Shown one piece after another: positions 27,701 to 35,566 of a stretch of DNA of 45,758 bases. Source of the DNA: Candidatus Kuenenia stuttgartensis. GTDB lineage: Bacteria > Planctomycetota > Planctomycetia > Planctomycetales > Planctomycetaceae. The first letter of the stretch is position 1, and each line of letters begins with the position of its first letter. A program made the position numbers and the translations under genes. The stretch lies in the NCBI GenBank assembly GCA_945861465.1, contig CAMAVB010000032.1, positions 1 to 45,758 on the forward strand. Direction: 5' to 3'. The notes under the pieces were generated by a model that made no database searches, had not been told where the DNA came from, and saw nothing but the letters and a program-made list of their open reading frames with translations.

Positions 27701-28714
27701 AACGAATCGGTCGCTGGCTCTCGGAACAGTGTGCCTGGATTCTCCGGCGCGGCGGGCTCGCGCCAGTCGTTCGCAAAGCTGCTGATCGAGACTTCGCAGT
27801 CGCTGCCGGATTTCGCTTTGTCCCAGCGCTCGAATTCCATGCGGTCGCCATTGTCGGACATCGAGGTACAATCGACGCTGCAGGTCCAACCGTTGCATCA
27901 GATCGGTCTGCCACTCATTCGCACGCATTGTCGCAGGACCGTCGAGGGCTGGCACCGAGACAACGTAGATGGGAACGATCGATACTCCCGGCAGCTGTCG
28001 GTGGGTTTCGTGGTTTCGATAGAATTGCCATTCCTTTCGGCAGTACGGGCTGCGGAAATACTCTTCCGACATCACCGCCAGCATCAGCTTCGAGGCGAGC
28101 ATGCCCTGCAGGTTTCGGTGCTGCCAGTCATCTAATTCGCGGATCTCGTGGTGATTGAAGAAGACTCGCAACGGTGTCGGCGTGAGCTCGGCATGTGCGG
28201 CCCGGATGGCCTTAACCAGGGCCGTGACCCAGGCGTCAGGCTGATCGTCTTGATGGGCGTAGCTGATGAACAGGTCCCATCCCAGTTTGTTGAGAAATCG
28301 TTTGGCGATGGAACTAATCGGGCGATCATCGTTGCAGGCTTCGGCCATGATCTCGGGCTCGCTCAGCCAGCAATAGGCCGGGTTTGCGTCAATCGTGCTG
28401 CGCGTGCCGGAACCGGTCAGGGCGACGTCGAACAGTTCGATGATGTACTCAGTCTGCTCGCCGGTGCTGCGGGAGACTTCGGTGTACTCCAGATGTTCAA
28501 GCGGTGCCGATGCGACGAGCACATCCCGGCCTTCGTGGAGTCCCAGCTCTTCGCCAATTTCGCGAATGAGACATTCGCGGAATGATTCGTGGTCTTGTTT
28601 ATGGCCGCCAACGAAACCGTATGACTTCGAGCCTTCGTCCCACCGGGCCAGCCACAGAGTCTGGCTTTCAGCTTCGCGGCGAATCAGGGCAATCGAGGCG
28701 ATGGATTTGTGCAT
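24770..28714 (-). CDS. Nudix-TIR-STAND (NB-ARC-like)-TPR fusion, putative immune receptor
   Basis: This 1314-residue multidomain protein starts at ATG 28714, with GGA 6 nt upstream; an ATG at 28720 is equally in frame. In order: a Nudix hydrolase domain (about 1-135) with an intact Nudix box at 37-59 (GGHKQDHE..., then REIGEELGL, fitting Gx5Ex7REUxEExGU); a TIR domain (about 146-260) with DLFISYAHQDD, DDWQHRNLQGMLASKLMLAV and SPYCRKEWQF, in which Glu228 is the candidate NADase residue; a STAND/NB-ARC-like ATPase from about 337 (DRFVGRHAEL), P-loop GIRGIGRT (364-371) with Arg for Lys, Walker B LLVLEN with Glu for Asp, and VLVTTR; a winged-helix-like segment ending VRMHRIVQEV; and at least ten 48-residue TPR-like units from about 757. 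TIR-STAND-TPR proteins are known conflict systems. A Nudix addition suggests processing of a nucleotide such as ADP-ribose, which is inference. Confidence 0.85.
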   Translation of the reverse strand: MHKSIASIALIRREAESQTLWLARWDEGSKSYGFVGGHKQDHESFRECLIREIGEELGLHEGRDVLVASAPLEHLEYTEVSRSTGEQTEYIIELFDVALTGSGTRSTIDANPAYCWLSEPEIMAEACNDDRPISSIAKRFLNKLGWDLFISYAHQDDQPDAWVTALVKAIRAAHAELTPTPLRVFFNHHEIRELDDWQHRNLQGMLASKLMLAVMSEEYFRSPYCRKEWQFYRNHETHRQLPGVSIVPIYVVSVPALDGPATMRANEWQTDLMQRLDLQRRLYLDVRQWRPHGIRALGQSEIRQRLRSLDQQLCERLARARRAGESRHTVPRASDRFVGRHAELARLRAKLLQGKIAAVTAVQGIRGIGRTALAFFYSQAFADDYPGGRYLVDAAGLTDLRVVMTRLAADLGLAFNEFEQKDPDLAAARVRTVLEQSGRALLVLENVEHVELLQPPLRSLVLPATDRLHVLVTTRIDQQQIADSAIECLELQPLPEHDALELLNRHRALQGDEEWNAALRLARFLGCHTLAIEVVAVYLWKHPEIAYCQYLSGLESAGVFAALTATSADRAVQLSAHSQKLIGQLLEPTLAGLSMAELRVIEYAALLSPDAVALPWLCELVAADFPQVFAARPGDVDPWRDLEWRLTGLRLWTRSAGENLVRMHRIVQEVARARISPKILEQRRTQIRQYVLRRAESFAGSASLGTSSWEVEPLRDYALLSMSADDPSAMHVGQWLSQPLHDLGRVTDAGILARAAVACSQRLAAADPGNAERQRDMSVSQDNIGNVLSAQGDLTGALAAYRASLEISRRLAAADPGNADLQRDLSVSHNNIGNVLSAKRDLTAALVAYRASHKIFEQLSATDPGNIDWQFDLSVSQEKIGDVLSAKRDLTAALVAYRASHEIFERLAAADPGNADWQRDLSVSREKIGDVLNAQGHPTAALTAYRASLESRQRLAVTDWGNTGLQRDLSISQDNIGHVLSAQGDLNSALVAFRASLEIRQRLAAADRGNADRQRDLSVSHDNIGSVLRAQRDLTPALAAYRASLEIRQRLAATDPGNAGWQRDLSVAHNKVGDVLSAQGDLNAALEAYHASLEIRQRLAEADPRNTGWQRDLSVSQEKIGDVRSAQGDLNAALATYRTCLEIRERLAATDPVNAGWQHDLSVSQGKTGDVLSRQGDLNAAMAIYWASLEIRQQLAATDPLNLGLQRDLSVSQGKIGDMLSAQGDLTAALVAYRASLEIRQRLAATDPGNASWQRDLWVSFWRLATTTEQQDTDEARIWWQEACDVLSAMKQRGMFVSRQDEQYRLQLRSRLSS
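24958..26445. repeat. 144-bp tandem repeat array encoding TPR units
   Basis: Ten or more copies with an exact 144-bp period lie inside the Nudix-TIR-STAND gene; the motif TTCCAGACT.GCCCGG recurs near 25001, 25145, 25289, 25433, 25577, 25721, 25865 and 26297, with diverged forms at 26009 and 26153. Each unit encodes 48 residues of the pattern RLAATDPGNA-WQRDLSVS, then IGDVLSAQGDL-AAL-AYRASLEI. No unit is frameshifted, so the array is under coding selection. Long readings on the opposite strand are shadows of it. Confidence 0.9.
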
Positions 28715-28779
28715 GAACATTCCATTTGTGTTTAGGAAACCGAGGTGAACACTATACCATGATTGTGTCACGTGCATTA

Positions 28780-28903
28780 AGGCGAGCGGCAGAAATGAAT
28801 TTACCGGTACGACGGACTTCCAGTCCGTCGCATGGTGCTACTCGACGGACTGGAAGTCCGTCGTACAAATTGCGAATGGTAAGTTCTATCCTGCCGCTCG
28901 CCT
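28780..28903. repeat. Nested inverted-repeat element upstream of the Nudix-TIR gene
   Basis: An outer pair (AGGCGAGCGGCAG at 28780-28792; CTGCCGCTCGCCT at 28891-28903) is perfect over 13 bp. An inner pair, arms 28807-28830 and 28843-28866, is perfect over 24 bp and begins GTACGACGGACTTCCAGTCC. The design (short outer TIR plus long inner palindrome) mirrors the MITE elements elsewhere in the window. It lies in the gap between two divergent genes, so it is not a terminator, and may affect either promoter. Confidence 0.75.
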
Positions 28904-29064
28904 AAAAGAGGCAAGTCGCTATACTTCCCGATGCATTGCTCGCAAGACGCTGTGAAAAAAACGCTGGTGACGGCACCTTGACCATATTCAAAAAAATCGC
29001 CTCCGTCGGCAAGTGCAACAGTGTTCCTGGTGAGAGTGTCGAAAAACAAAAACGCCGAACGGCA

Positions 29065-30036
29065 ATGTCACCGACTGCAGCGGCAGTCAGAATTCCTCAT
29101 TCTATGTCAATTTCACAGGCCGGGCCGGTCGTTTATCGCCGTGAAGATTATGTCGGCGCATTCCGCCATTTGGTGATTTTCGCCGTTGATTTTCTTGTCA
29201 TTCTGTTTGTTGTATTTCCTCTTAGTCTTCTTCCTGCGGTTTTGCGGTTTTCAGTGACTGCCGCATTCGATTCTTTCTCCATAATTTTACCGCTATTCCT
29301 GGCATGGATCTATCTCGCGGTGCTGAAGCCATCCCGAATCCGTTCGGTGGGCTATTGGGTCACCGATGTGAGGATCGTGACCATTAACGGCGGTAAACCT
29401 TCTCCATTCTGCATGACGCTGCGGCTCGCCGCGACGATGCTGTGGCTGTTGTTATCTCCGTTCGGTTTTTTTTGGCTCGATCTCTTGTGGACAACGGTCG
29501 ATGACGAGCGTCAGATGCTGCGCGATCTGTTCAGTGGTACCCGTCTGATCCGCAACAATGCCAGACCAATCGGCCGTGGTTGGATTGAGTACTCGTTCTA
29601 TACTGCGTTCGGACTGATATTGTTCTACCCCAGCGTACGCAGGAAAGTATCAGAAGTAATCAATCCACCTACGGACGCCATTCTCTCAAGCGTAGAGTGC
29701 TCAACCGCCTCGTCCTCGACTGTTGAGGCCACGACACTTACAGAAATCAACTCTGCAACCGACAAGGTGCATTCTCGTGAAATCCGGATCGTTCAGTGTG
29801 ACATATGTGGCATGCGGGTCGTGCCAAAGTCCAACGGACTCTGTCCGTCCTGCCAGACGCGGATCCCAGTTGAACAAAAAGAGGACGGTGAACAGGAAGG
29901 CCACACAGCTCATCAACGGGACAAGACACTGAGCAGGTGCTTTTTTTCGACTTGTAGCAGTCCTGGAAGATCGCTGCCCAGGCCATGCTGCCGGTCGTAT
30001 CCACAACGCCTCGCGAAACCAGTCACGGCGAGTTGA
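29065..30036 (+). CDS. RDD family membrane protein with C-terminal zinc ribbon
   Basis: This 323-residue protein (ATG 29065 preferred; 29104 also possible, and neither has a clear ribosome-binding site) has an RDD-type core. FRHLVIFAVDFLVILFVV carries the Arg-Asp pair in the first helix, SIILPLFLAWIYLAV forms a second, then GYWVTDVRIVTINGGKPSPF, helix TLRLAATMLWLLLSPFGFFW and RQMLRDLFSGTRLI. After one more helix (about 180-200), the tail has VQCDICGMRVVPKSNGLCPSC, a two-CxxC zinc ribbon. The final ~40 residues (after about 280) are Ser/Arg/Cys-rich and may be extended past the real end. RDD proteins are of uncertain function; some are linked to ion transport. Confidence 0.7.
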   Translation: MSPTAAAVRIPHSMSISQAGPVVYRREDYVGAFRHLVIFAVDFLVILFVVFPLSLLPAVLRFSVTAAFDSFSIILPLFLAWIYLAVLKPSRIRSVGYWVTDVRIVTINGGKPSPFCMTLRLAATMLWLLLSPFGFFWLDLLWTTVDDERQMLRDLFSGTRLIRNNARPIGRGWIEYSFYTAFGLILFYPSVRRKVSEVINPPTDAILSSVECSTASSSTVEATTLTEINSATDKVHSREIRIVQCDICGMRVVPKSNGLCPSCQTRIPVEQKEDGEQEGHTAHQRDKTLSRCFFSTCSSPGRSLPRPCCRSYPQRLAKPVTAS

Positions 30037-30226
30037 TCTTCGTTGTCGCGTGAGTTCGAACGCATTGCCCTCCGTTGCTGCTCGTAATCGTGCAACTCTG
30101 CCTTAAGTCCGGGAAACTCCGGAGATTCGCTTTCCATTCACTCGACTCGATTGACGACTCGCGGTGGGCGACAAATGATTCCGTCAGAGTCGTCCGGAAT
30201 TGCTTCCTCGTGAGGAGATCAGCCAG

Positions 30227-32170
30227 ATGTGGTTCGTGCGTGGTTTGTGGTGCGTCGCCTTCCTTTCATGCGGGACTGACGCGATTGCCCAGTCTCCTGT
30301 CATTGCAGCGACAGAGAATCTGGTTGCGGATGGAATTCCGGTGATTCCGGCAGAGATCGCTGAATCGGTGCGTCGCTATACGGAATCCCGTTCAGCGTCG
30401 TTTGTCGATTGGCATCCGGTCAGTCGGGAGATGCTGATTTCGACTCGTTTCGGCAACACACCGCAGTTGCATCTCGTGAAGATGCCAGGCGGTGCGCGTC
30501 GTCAGCTGACATTCTTCGCTGAACCCGTCGGTAATGCCTCATGGGACCCTCAGGACGGCAGCTATTTTGTTTTCAGCCGGGACACAGGAGGGAATGAGTT
30601 TGGGCAACTGCACCGCTACGATGTTGCCAGCGGTGCCGTGACGCTGCTGACTGATGGAGGACGATCACAGAACGGCGGTATCGTCTGGAATCATGCAAAG
30701 GACGGATTCCTCTATTCGACGACTCGCCGCAACGGTGCGGATCGTGACCTGTGGATCATGGATCCTCTGAAGCCTGAAGAAAGCATAGCGATTGCTGAAC
30801 TGTCGGGAGGCGGCTGGGCCGGCCTGGACTGGTCACCGGATGATTCTCAGATCGTGGCAATGGAAGCGATCTCCGTCAATAAGACAAACCTCTGGATGAT
30901 CGATGCCGCAACTGGAGTAAAGACGTCCATTACCGATTTGACGGCTCAGGTCGCGTATGGCGGGGCCGAGTTCAGCAGGGACGGAAAGGGTCTGTACGTC
31001 ACGCTGGACAAAGACAATGAGTTCCAGCGTCTGGCTTTGATGGATCTTGCTTCCGGTGGCGTAACGTACCTGACGAGCGACATCGCATGGGATGTCGAAG
31101 GCTTTGAATTATCACCGGACGGTGCGACAATTGCTTTTCTGACCAACGAAGCCGGGATCTCCCGCGCGTACCTGATGGACACGGTCTCGCGCAAAATTAC
31201 TCCGATTCAGGGCCTTCCAACTGGAGTGATCGGCAGTGCGAGCTGGCATGAGAACGGTGAGGATATTGCATTCACCGTCAATTCTGCGAAGTCCACATCG
31301 GACATCTACTCGCTCAACGTCAAGTCCGGCGAAGTCGAGCGATGGACTGAAAGTGAACTGGGTGGCCTGATGGACGGTGAACTGGTGGAACCTGAGCTGA
31401 TTCGCTGGAAGAGTTTTGACGGTCTTGAGATTACCGGGTTCCTGTATCCGGCGGCAAAGAAGTTTGAAGGGCAGCGTCCGGTGATCATCAACATCCACGG
31501 CGGTCCGGAGGGACAGTCGCAGCCTGTGTTTCAGGGACGCAATAACTACTTCCTGAACGAACTGGGAGTGGCCATCATCTATCCCAACGTGCGCGGGTCC
31601 ACGGGCTATGGGAAGACTTACGTCGCCATGGACAATGGCATGAAACGTGAGGATTCGGTGAAGGACATCGGAGCCCTGCTGGACTGGATCGGGACGCAGC
31701 CGCAGCTCGACGCCGACCGAATCATGGTGACCGGCGGAAGTTACGGCGGATATATGACTCTGGCCTGCGCGACGCATTTTAACGACCGGCTGCGATGCTC
31801 GCTGGATGTCGTCGGGATCTCTCATTTCGGCACGTTTCTGAAGAATACAGAGAGCTATCGCCGTGACCTTCGCCGAGTCGAATACGGGGACGAACGAGAT
31901 CCGCAGATGTCGTCCTTCTTCGAACAGATCGCCCCGCTCAACAATGTGAAAAAGATCTCAAAGCCGCTGTTTGTCGTCCAGGGCGGCAACGATCCTCGAG
32001 TTCCGATGTCTGAAGCCGAACAGATGGTCGCGCGAGTCAAATCGAACGGCAGCCCGGTCTGGTACCTGATGGCCAAAGACGAAGGCCACGGCTTCCGCAA
32101 AAAGAGCAACGCCGATTTCCAGTTCTACGCCACAGTGCTCTTTGTCAGACAGCATCTGCTGGGAGATTGA
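30227..32170 (+). CDS. Secreted S9 family serine peptidase (prolyl oligopeptidase/DPP-like)
   Basis: This 647-residue exported peptidase starts at ATG 30227, 9 nt after GAGGAG; the signal peptide is MWFVRGLWCVAFLSCGTDAI, cut near AIAQS. Residues about 60-380 form a WD40/TolB-like propeller (repeats such as DWSPDDSQIVAMEA, FELSPDGATIAFL). The C-terminal alpha/beta-hydrolase domain (about 390-647) has NIHGGPEGQ, NVRGSTGYGK, GGSYGGYMTLA with nucleophile Ser about 504, GGNDPRVP with Asp about 588 and DEGHGF with His about 620. The triad is complete. Family members cleave short peptides, often after proline. It ends 26 bp inside the convergent nucleotidyltransferase gene, and so supplies that gene's missing tail region. 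Confidence 0.9.
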   Translation: MWFVRGLWCVAFLSCGTDAIAQSPVIAATENLVADGIPVIPAEIAESVRRYTESRSASFVDWHPVSREMLISTRFGNTPQLHLVKMPGGARRQLTFFAEPVGNASWDPQDGSYFVFSRDTGGNEFGQLHRYDVASGAVTLLTDGGRSQNGGIVWNHAKDGFLYSTTRRNGADRDLWIMDPLKPEESIAIAELSGGGWAGLDWSPDDSQIVAMEAISVNKTNLWMIDAATGVKTSITDLTAQVAYGGAEFSRDGKGLYVTLDKDNEFQRLALMDLASGGVTYLTSDIAWDVEGFELSPDGATIAFLTNEAGISRAYLMDTVSRKITPIQGLPTGVIGSASWHENGEDIAFTVNSAKSTSDIYSLNVKSGEVERWTESELGGLMDGELVEPELIRWKSFDGLEITGFLYPAAKKFEGQRPVIINIHGGPEGQSQPVFQGRNNYFLNELGVAIIYPNVRGSTGYGKTYVAMDNGMKREDSVKDIGALLDWIGTQPQLDADRIMVTGGSYGGYMTLACATHFNDRLRCSLDVVGISHFGTFLKNTESYRRDLRRVEYGDERDPQMSSFFEQIAPLNNVKKISKPLFVVQGGNDPRVPMSEAEQMVARVKSNGSPVWYLMAKDEGHGFRKKSNADFQFYATVLFVRQHLLGD

Positions 32171-32465
32171 GCGCCCCAAACAAACGCCGTCGATTCGATC
32201 TCCAATGAGCTTCACTCTGGCGGCAGCTTAAGCCGGGAACTTCGAGCATCACCTGCGGATTAAACTCAAAGTCCGAACCGAGCGCATTCAGTAATCGACG
32301 AATTTTTCCTGCCTCAAACACTACGACAATATCCGCATCTTTTGTAGAACGAGGAATGCTGTACACATTGGTCGCAAGAGCCCCGACGAGGACATACTTT
32401 ACCGAAAGTGATTCGAGTGCCACCAGTGTTCGTCGAACTGCATCAAAGCTGTTCATTGACTGCAT
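32145..32465 (-). pseudogene. C-terminally truncated DUF6036-type nucleotidyltransferase
   Basis: Residues 1-75 of this ~106-residue reading look like a minimal nucleotidyltransferase: FDAVRRTLVALESLSVKYVL, then VGALATNVYSIPRSTKDADI with the D-A-D metal motif. After NPQVMLEV the sequence turns into unrelated codons that overlap the convergent S9 peptidase gene for its last 26 bp. Normal family members are about 150-180 residues, so the C-terminal half is lost. It overlaps the upstream partner gene by 23 bp. If the family acts like MNT/HEPN-type modules, this copy is probably inactive. Confidence 0.6.
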
Positions 32466-32721
32466 CCAATAGGCGGTAGCGATCCCCGTCGTCGATCCGT
32501 CTGGCGATTTCAAGTCGGCGAAAAATTTCGTGATCGACCTGTTTTTCATTGTACTCAGGGTAACGCATGCGAATCCCGGAACGCATCATCATCAACCCCA
32601 AATCAAAGAGTTCCGGCCCGGCCAGAAGCCTTTGGCTAATGGACAATTGCCGCGCCTGCTCAAGTTTAGAGAGACAGATTTCATCCTGAACAGCTTTTTC
32701 AGTGGCATCGATAGCCTTCAT
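32443..32721 (-). CDS. Small helical partner protein of the nucleotidyltransferase
   Basis: This 92-residue protein (start at ATG 32721; other in-frame ATGs upstream) is mostly helical and charged: KLEQARQLSISQRLLAGPEL, then MMRSGIRMRYPEYNEKQVDHEI and FRRLEIARRI. The S.EQRLLAG.ELF..............R..FP pattern occurs in planctomycete proteins encoded next to DUF6036 nucleotidyltransferases. It overlaps the truncated nucleotidyltransferase, so the two were translated as a pair. Function unknown. Confidence 0.6.
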   Translation of the reverse strand: MKAIDATEKAVQDEICLSKLEQARQLSISQRLLAGPELFDLGLMMMRSGIRMRYPEYNEKQVDHEIFRRLEIARRIDDGDRYRLLDAVNEQL

Positions 32722-33611
32722 AGTTTGGTGTCTCATTTGGCGTGGCGAATTCGGAGACGATCGCCTGATCTTCGAAAGCGGCCTCATCGAAATGTGTCGG
32801 AAAGTATATTACGCTAAACGTCCGCAATCTCAAGAATGATCCCGATGATCCGTCCTTCGACTGAGTGCCGGTCGTCTCCTGTGGAGAGCAGCCCAAAGCA
32901 CTCACAGGAATGTAAGTCACATCTTCAAAGAACCCTTCGGCAGCCTGTCTCTCTTCGCATTCAGAAACAGAGTTCCCTCGTACTCGTGCAACTTATGGTT
33001 CGCAATGGGATCAGTTCGCGGTGAACTCGGTCGATGAGTCTGCCGAGTTTACGGGCGTTGTTGAACAGCGTTTCGCCGCGATGATCGCGGAATTTACCCC
33101 CGGACTGACGACGATCCGCAGCAGACCGTCAGCGTTCCTGTCTGGAATTCTCAAAATCCCCGTCTAGCAGATTTACCGAACATTTTTGCAATCTCTGCGT
33201 CTCCTGTTTACGTATTTACAATCGCAGTTGGGAAAATCAGCAGGATCTGCAGAATGTGGTCCGACACTTTGCGGCAGAGAACTGTTCGTTTGAACAGGAT
33301 TGTGTGTCGAACTTGGCCTTGTTGTGGGCTCTTCGGCAGCAATTTTGGCAATTCTTGGTGAACATGTGCGAATCCTGCCGGAGAAACCGTGCGGAACGGG
33401 GTTCATTTTCTAGTCGGGCAATTGAACGGCTTGATTCAGCAAGTTCGATAAGGGAATGGCCCGGTATTTGCCACACAAAGTATTAGCAATCGGGACTGCC
33501 CACAAACAGAGGCGGGTCGTTCCACGAACTGATGCATCAGAATCATGGTCCGAAGCGTAAACAATGCGATTCGCCGGTTTCGGCGGCAAACGAAATGCAT
33601 GGGAGCTAGTC
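32722..33611. other. Long gap upstream of the sigma factor, no intact gene
   Basis: About 890 nt without an intact gene. At about 32911-33166 one plus-strand frame reads without a stop and ends in [19 protein letters not shown], which could be the tail of a lost gene, but it has no start or known family. The GGGAG site of the sigma factor lies at 33601-33605. Confidence 0.35.
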
Positions 33612-34742
33612 ATGGTCAGCACAAATCCAATGGTTGACTCAAAGAGCAAAACGGATCAAACCGCGAAAGCACAATCTCGGTTGTCGGGGTTGCCGTTGCA
33701 GGGCAATGTTGCTCGAGGTGCGCAGCATTTTGTCGCTGGATCGCTTCGTGTCTGGCATTCTGATGCAGAGCGGAATGAATCACTGCTGGAGCGTGCATTG
33801 CTTGGTGAGAGTGTGGCGTGCCTGGCAAAAGCGTTTTCAATGAGCAAGACCGCGATACATAGCGCTTTGGTAGAAGCCCGCGTCAAGCGATTGAGGGAAG
33901 CGAACGTTGATTATATTGACAGCGACGAGTTCCGTCAGCGAAATGCGGAAAGCCTGATCTGCGGCCCCGCGCCTGAAGTCGATAACTCGAACGTCAGTCG
34001 CATTCCGAATGGTCTGCCTGCATATCTTGTCGAACTTTACCGGGTGCCACTGCTCTTGAAAGTGCATGAGCAGTATTATTTTCGCCGCATGAATTTTCGT
34101 AAGTTCCAGTTTTCTGAGTTGCGGAATGAATTGGATGTGAAGAAACCGTCGGCGCGCCTGGTGTCAAAGTTGGAAAAATTGCTGACGGATATCACTGACA
34201 TAAAAAATCTGTTGATTCGGTCGAATTTACGACTGGTGGTCTCAATCGCCAAGCGGTATCTCAAGGCGAATGCAGGTTTCTTTGAGCTCGTGAGCGATGG
34301 CAATATCTCATTGATCCGCGCGGTTGAAAAATTCGATTATTCTCGAGGATTCAAGTTTTCGACCTACGCATCATGGGCCATTCTGAAAAACTTCGCTCGA
34401 TCAGTGCCAGCGGAGCATCAGCGATTGGACCGATTCCGAACAGGCAACGATGAAGTGTTCGCGCAGTCGTCGGAACAGAAAGGTTCGTTCTTCATTGACG
34501 AGCACATGAATATCAGTCAGAGAGCTGTGATTCGCGAAATGATGGAAGAACTCGATGGGCGTGAGCAGAAAGTGATCGCCTGCCGATTTGGCTTAAGCGA
34601 AGGTGAAGAGCCGGAGACGCTCGAACAGGTTGGCAGCCGGCTGGGAGTCACGAAAGAGCGCGTACGGCAGATTGAAGTGCGCACTTTGGAAAAACTCCGC
34701 CGGATCGCAGAACGCAGGGCGTTCGAAATTCCCGGGTTCTGA
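33612..34742 (+). CDS. RNA polymerase sigma-70 family factor
   Basis: This 376-residue sigma factor (ATG 33612, GGGAG 6 nt upstream) has an N-terminal helix-turn-helix-like stretch (LGESVACLAKAFSMSKTAIH, about 60-80). Region 2 follows, with NLRLVVSIAKRYLKANAGFF, then SDGNISLIRAVEKFDYSRGF and KFSTYASWAILKNFARS (normally TYAxWWIRQAI), then AEHQRLDRF. Region 4 shows REQKVIACRFGL, ETLEQVGSRLGVTKERVRQI and EVRTLEKLRR. Regions 2 and 4 are clear. Region 3 is short. It belongs with group 2/3 RpoD-like factors rather than ECF types and would recruit polymerase to an alternative promoter set. No anti-sigma gene is adjacent. Confidence 0.9.
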   Translation: MVSTNPMVDSKSKTDQTAKAQSRLSGLPLQGNVARGAQHFVAGSLRVWHSDAERNESLLERALLGESVACLAKAFSMSKTAIHSALVEARVKRLREANVDYIDSDEFRQRNAESLICGPAPEVDNSNVSRIPNGLPAYLVELYRVPLLLKVHEQYYFRRMNFRKFQFSELRNELDVKKPSARLVSKLEKLLTDITDIKNLLIRSNLRLVVSIAKRYLKANAGFFELVSDGNISLIRAVEKFDYSRGFKFSTYASWAILKNFARSVPAEHQRLDRFRTGNDEVFAQSSEQKGSFFIDEHMNISQRAVIREMMEELDGREQKVIACRFGLSEGEEPETLEQVGSRLGVTKERVRQIEVRTLEKLRRIAERRAFEIPGF

Positions 34743-35184
34743 CACGACCACTGGATCCGGATCGAGAAGCGGTCGATGCGAGGCGGTTGTTTCTGAGGGA
34801 AGTTCGACGGTTCATTGCGAATCGAGAATCACCCGCGTTTGACACAACACTTTCCGGTCGAATTTACTTGCCCATGATTCGTGAAAAAGACACTGAAGAC
34901 TTGCCGCGGGCTTCGCCCGCAACTTAGCCTCACGATGTTGCATCACTGGCGTTGCCTTCGTGTCAAGTGCGAGCCGACGGAGCGGCTCATCCCCAAATTT
35001 CACACCCGCAACGTCGTCTGCTCATTGCGACACATTCATCATCGTCGAATCCATCGCACGCCACTCCGTCAGCCAACCCATCGAACCTGCGGACGCAGGC
35101 GTTCGTTGATCGGCAATCATTCGAGCCGCGCGCTCAAGAATCAATCGCCCGATATTCCCCGCAGTCCGAACAGGCTCTGCAGCC
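34743..35184. other. Gap downstream of the sigma factor, nothing recognised
   Basis: No coding, RNA or repeat feature could be supported until the MITE at 35185. A GCGGGCTTCGCCCGC hairpin lies at about 34905-34919 and could end the sigma-factor transcript, but it lacks a T-run. Confidence 0.4.
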
Positions 35185-35314
35185 TAAGCACTGGTGCATA
35201 AGTAAGTTGGCACAAATCGTTTAACGGCGAGCCGTAGGCGTAGGCGAATCCAGCGTGCTTCCGCCTACGCCTACGGCTCGCCGTTAAACTAAAAAACTTC
35301 TGCACCAATGCTTA
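35185..35314. mobile_element. 130-bp MITE, copy 2 (family A)
   Basis: The ends TAAGCACTGGTGCA and TGCACCAATGCTTA form a 14-bp inverted repeat (one mismatch) with TA at each edge. The inner palindrome (35218-35289) differs from copy 1 at only a few bases. The two copies 10.8 kb apart show recent or ongoing spread. Between 35315 and 35566 there is another imperfect inverted pair (CTAGCCGCGGG / ACCGGCGGCTAG, about 35423-35463) but no gene. Confidence 0.8.
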
Positions 35315-35566
35315 TCCAGACTAGATGTGTGGTACGACAGGGGCTCACGCCCACGGTTAGAACCGGACGCTAACGCGATCCCGCTGATAACCTGAACCTG
35401 AAAATCAAATCCTGACGTAGCACTAGCCGCGGGTTGTGCATCCGGTCAGCACCGGCGGCTAGCGCCTTGCCGCTCACAAAACCTCATATCTGACCGCGCG
35501 GAAGATATCCCCCAAAGAGCATCTGCCAATCTCCGTGCAGGCTCAACGAATGCCTGGCGCTGGCCT

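Noticed and set aside
32911-33166. Stop-free plus-strand frame ending [19 protein letters not shown]
   Set aside because: It looks faintly coding but has no start, ribosome-binding site or family match; noted only as a possible gene relic.
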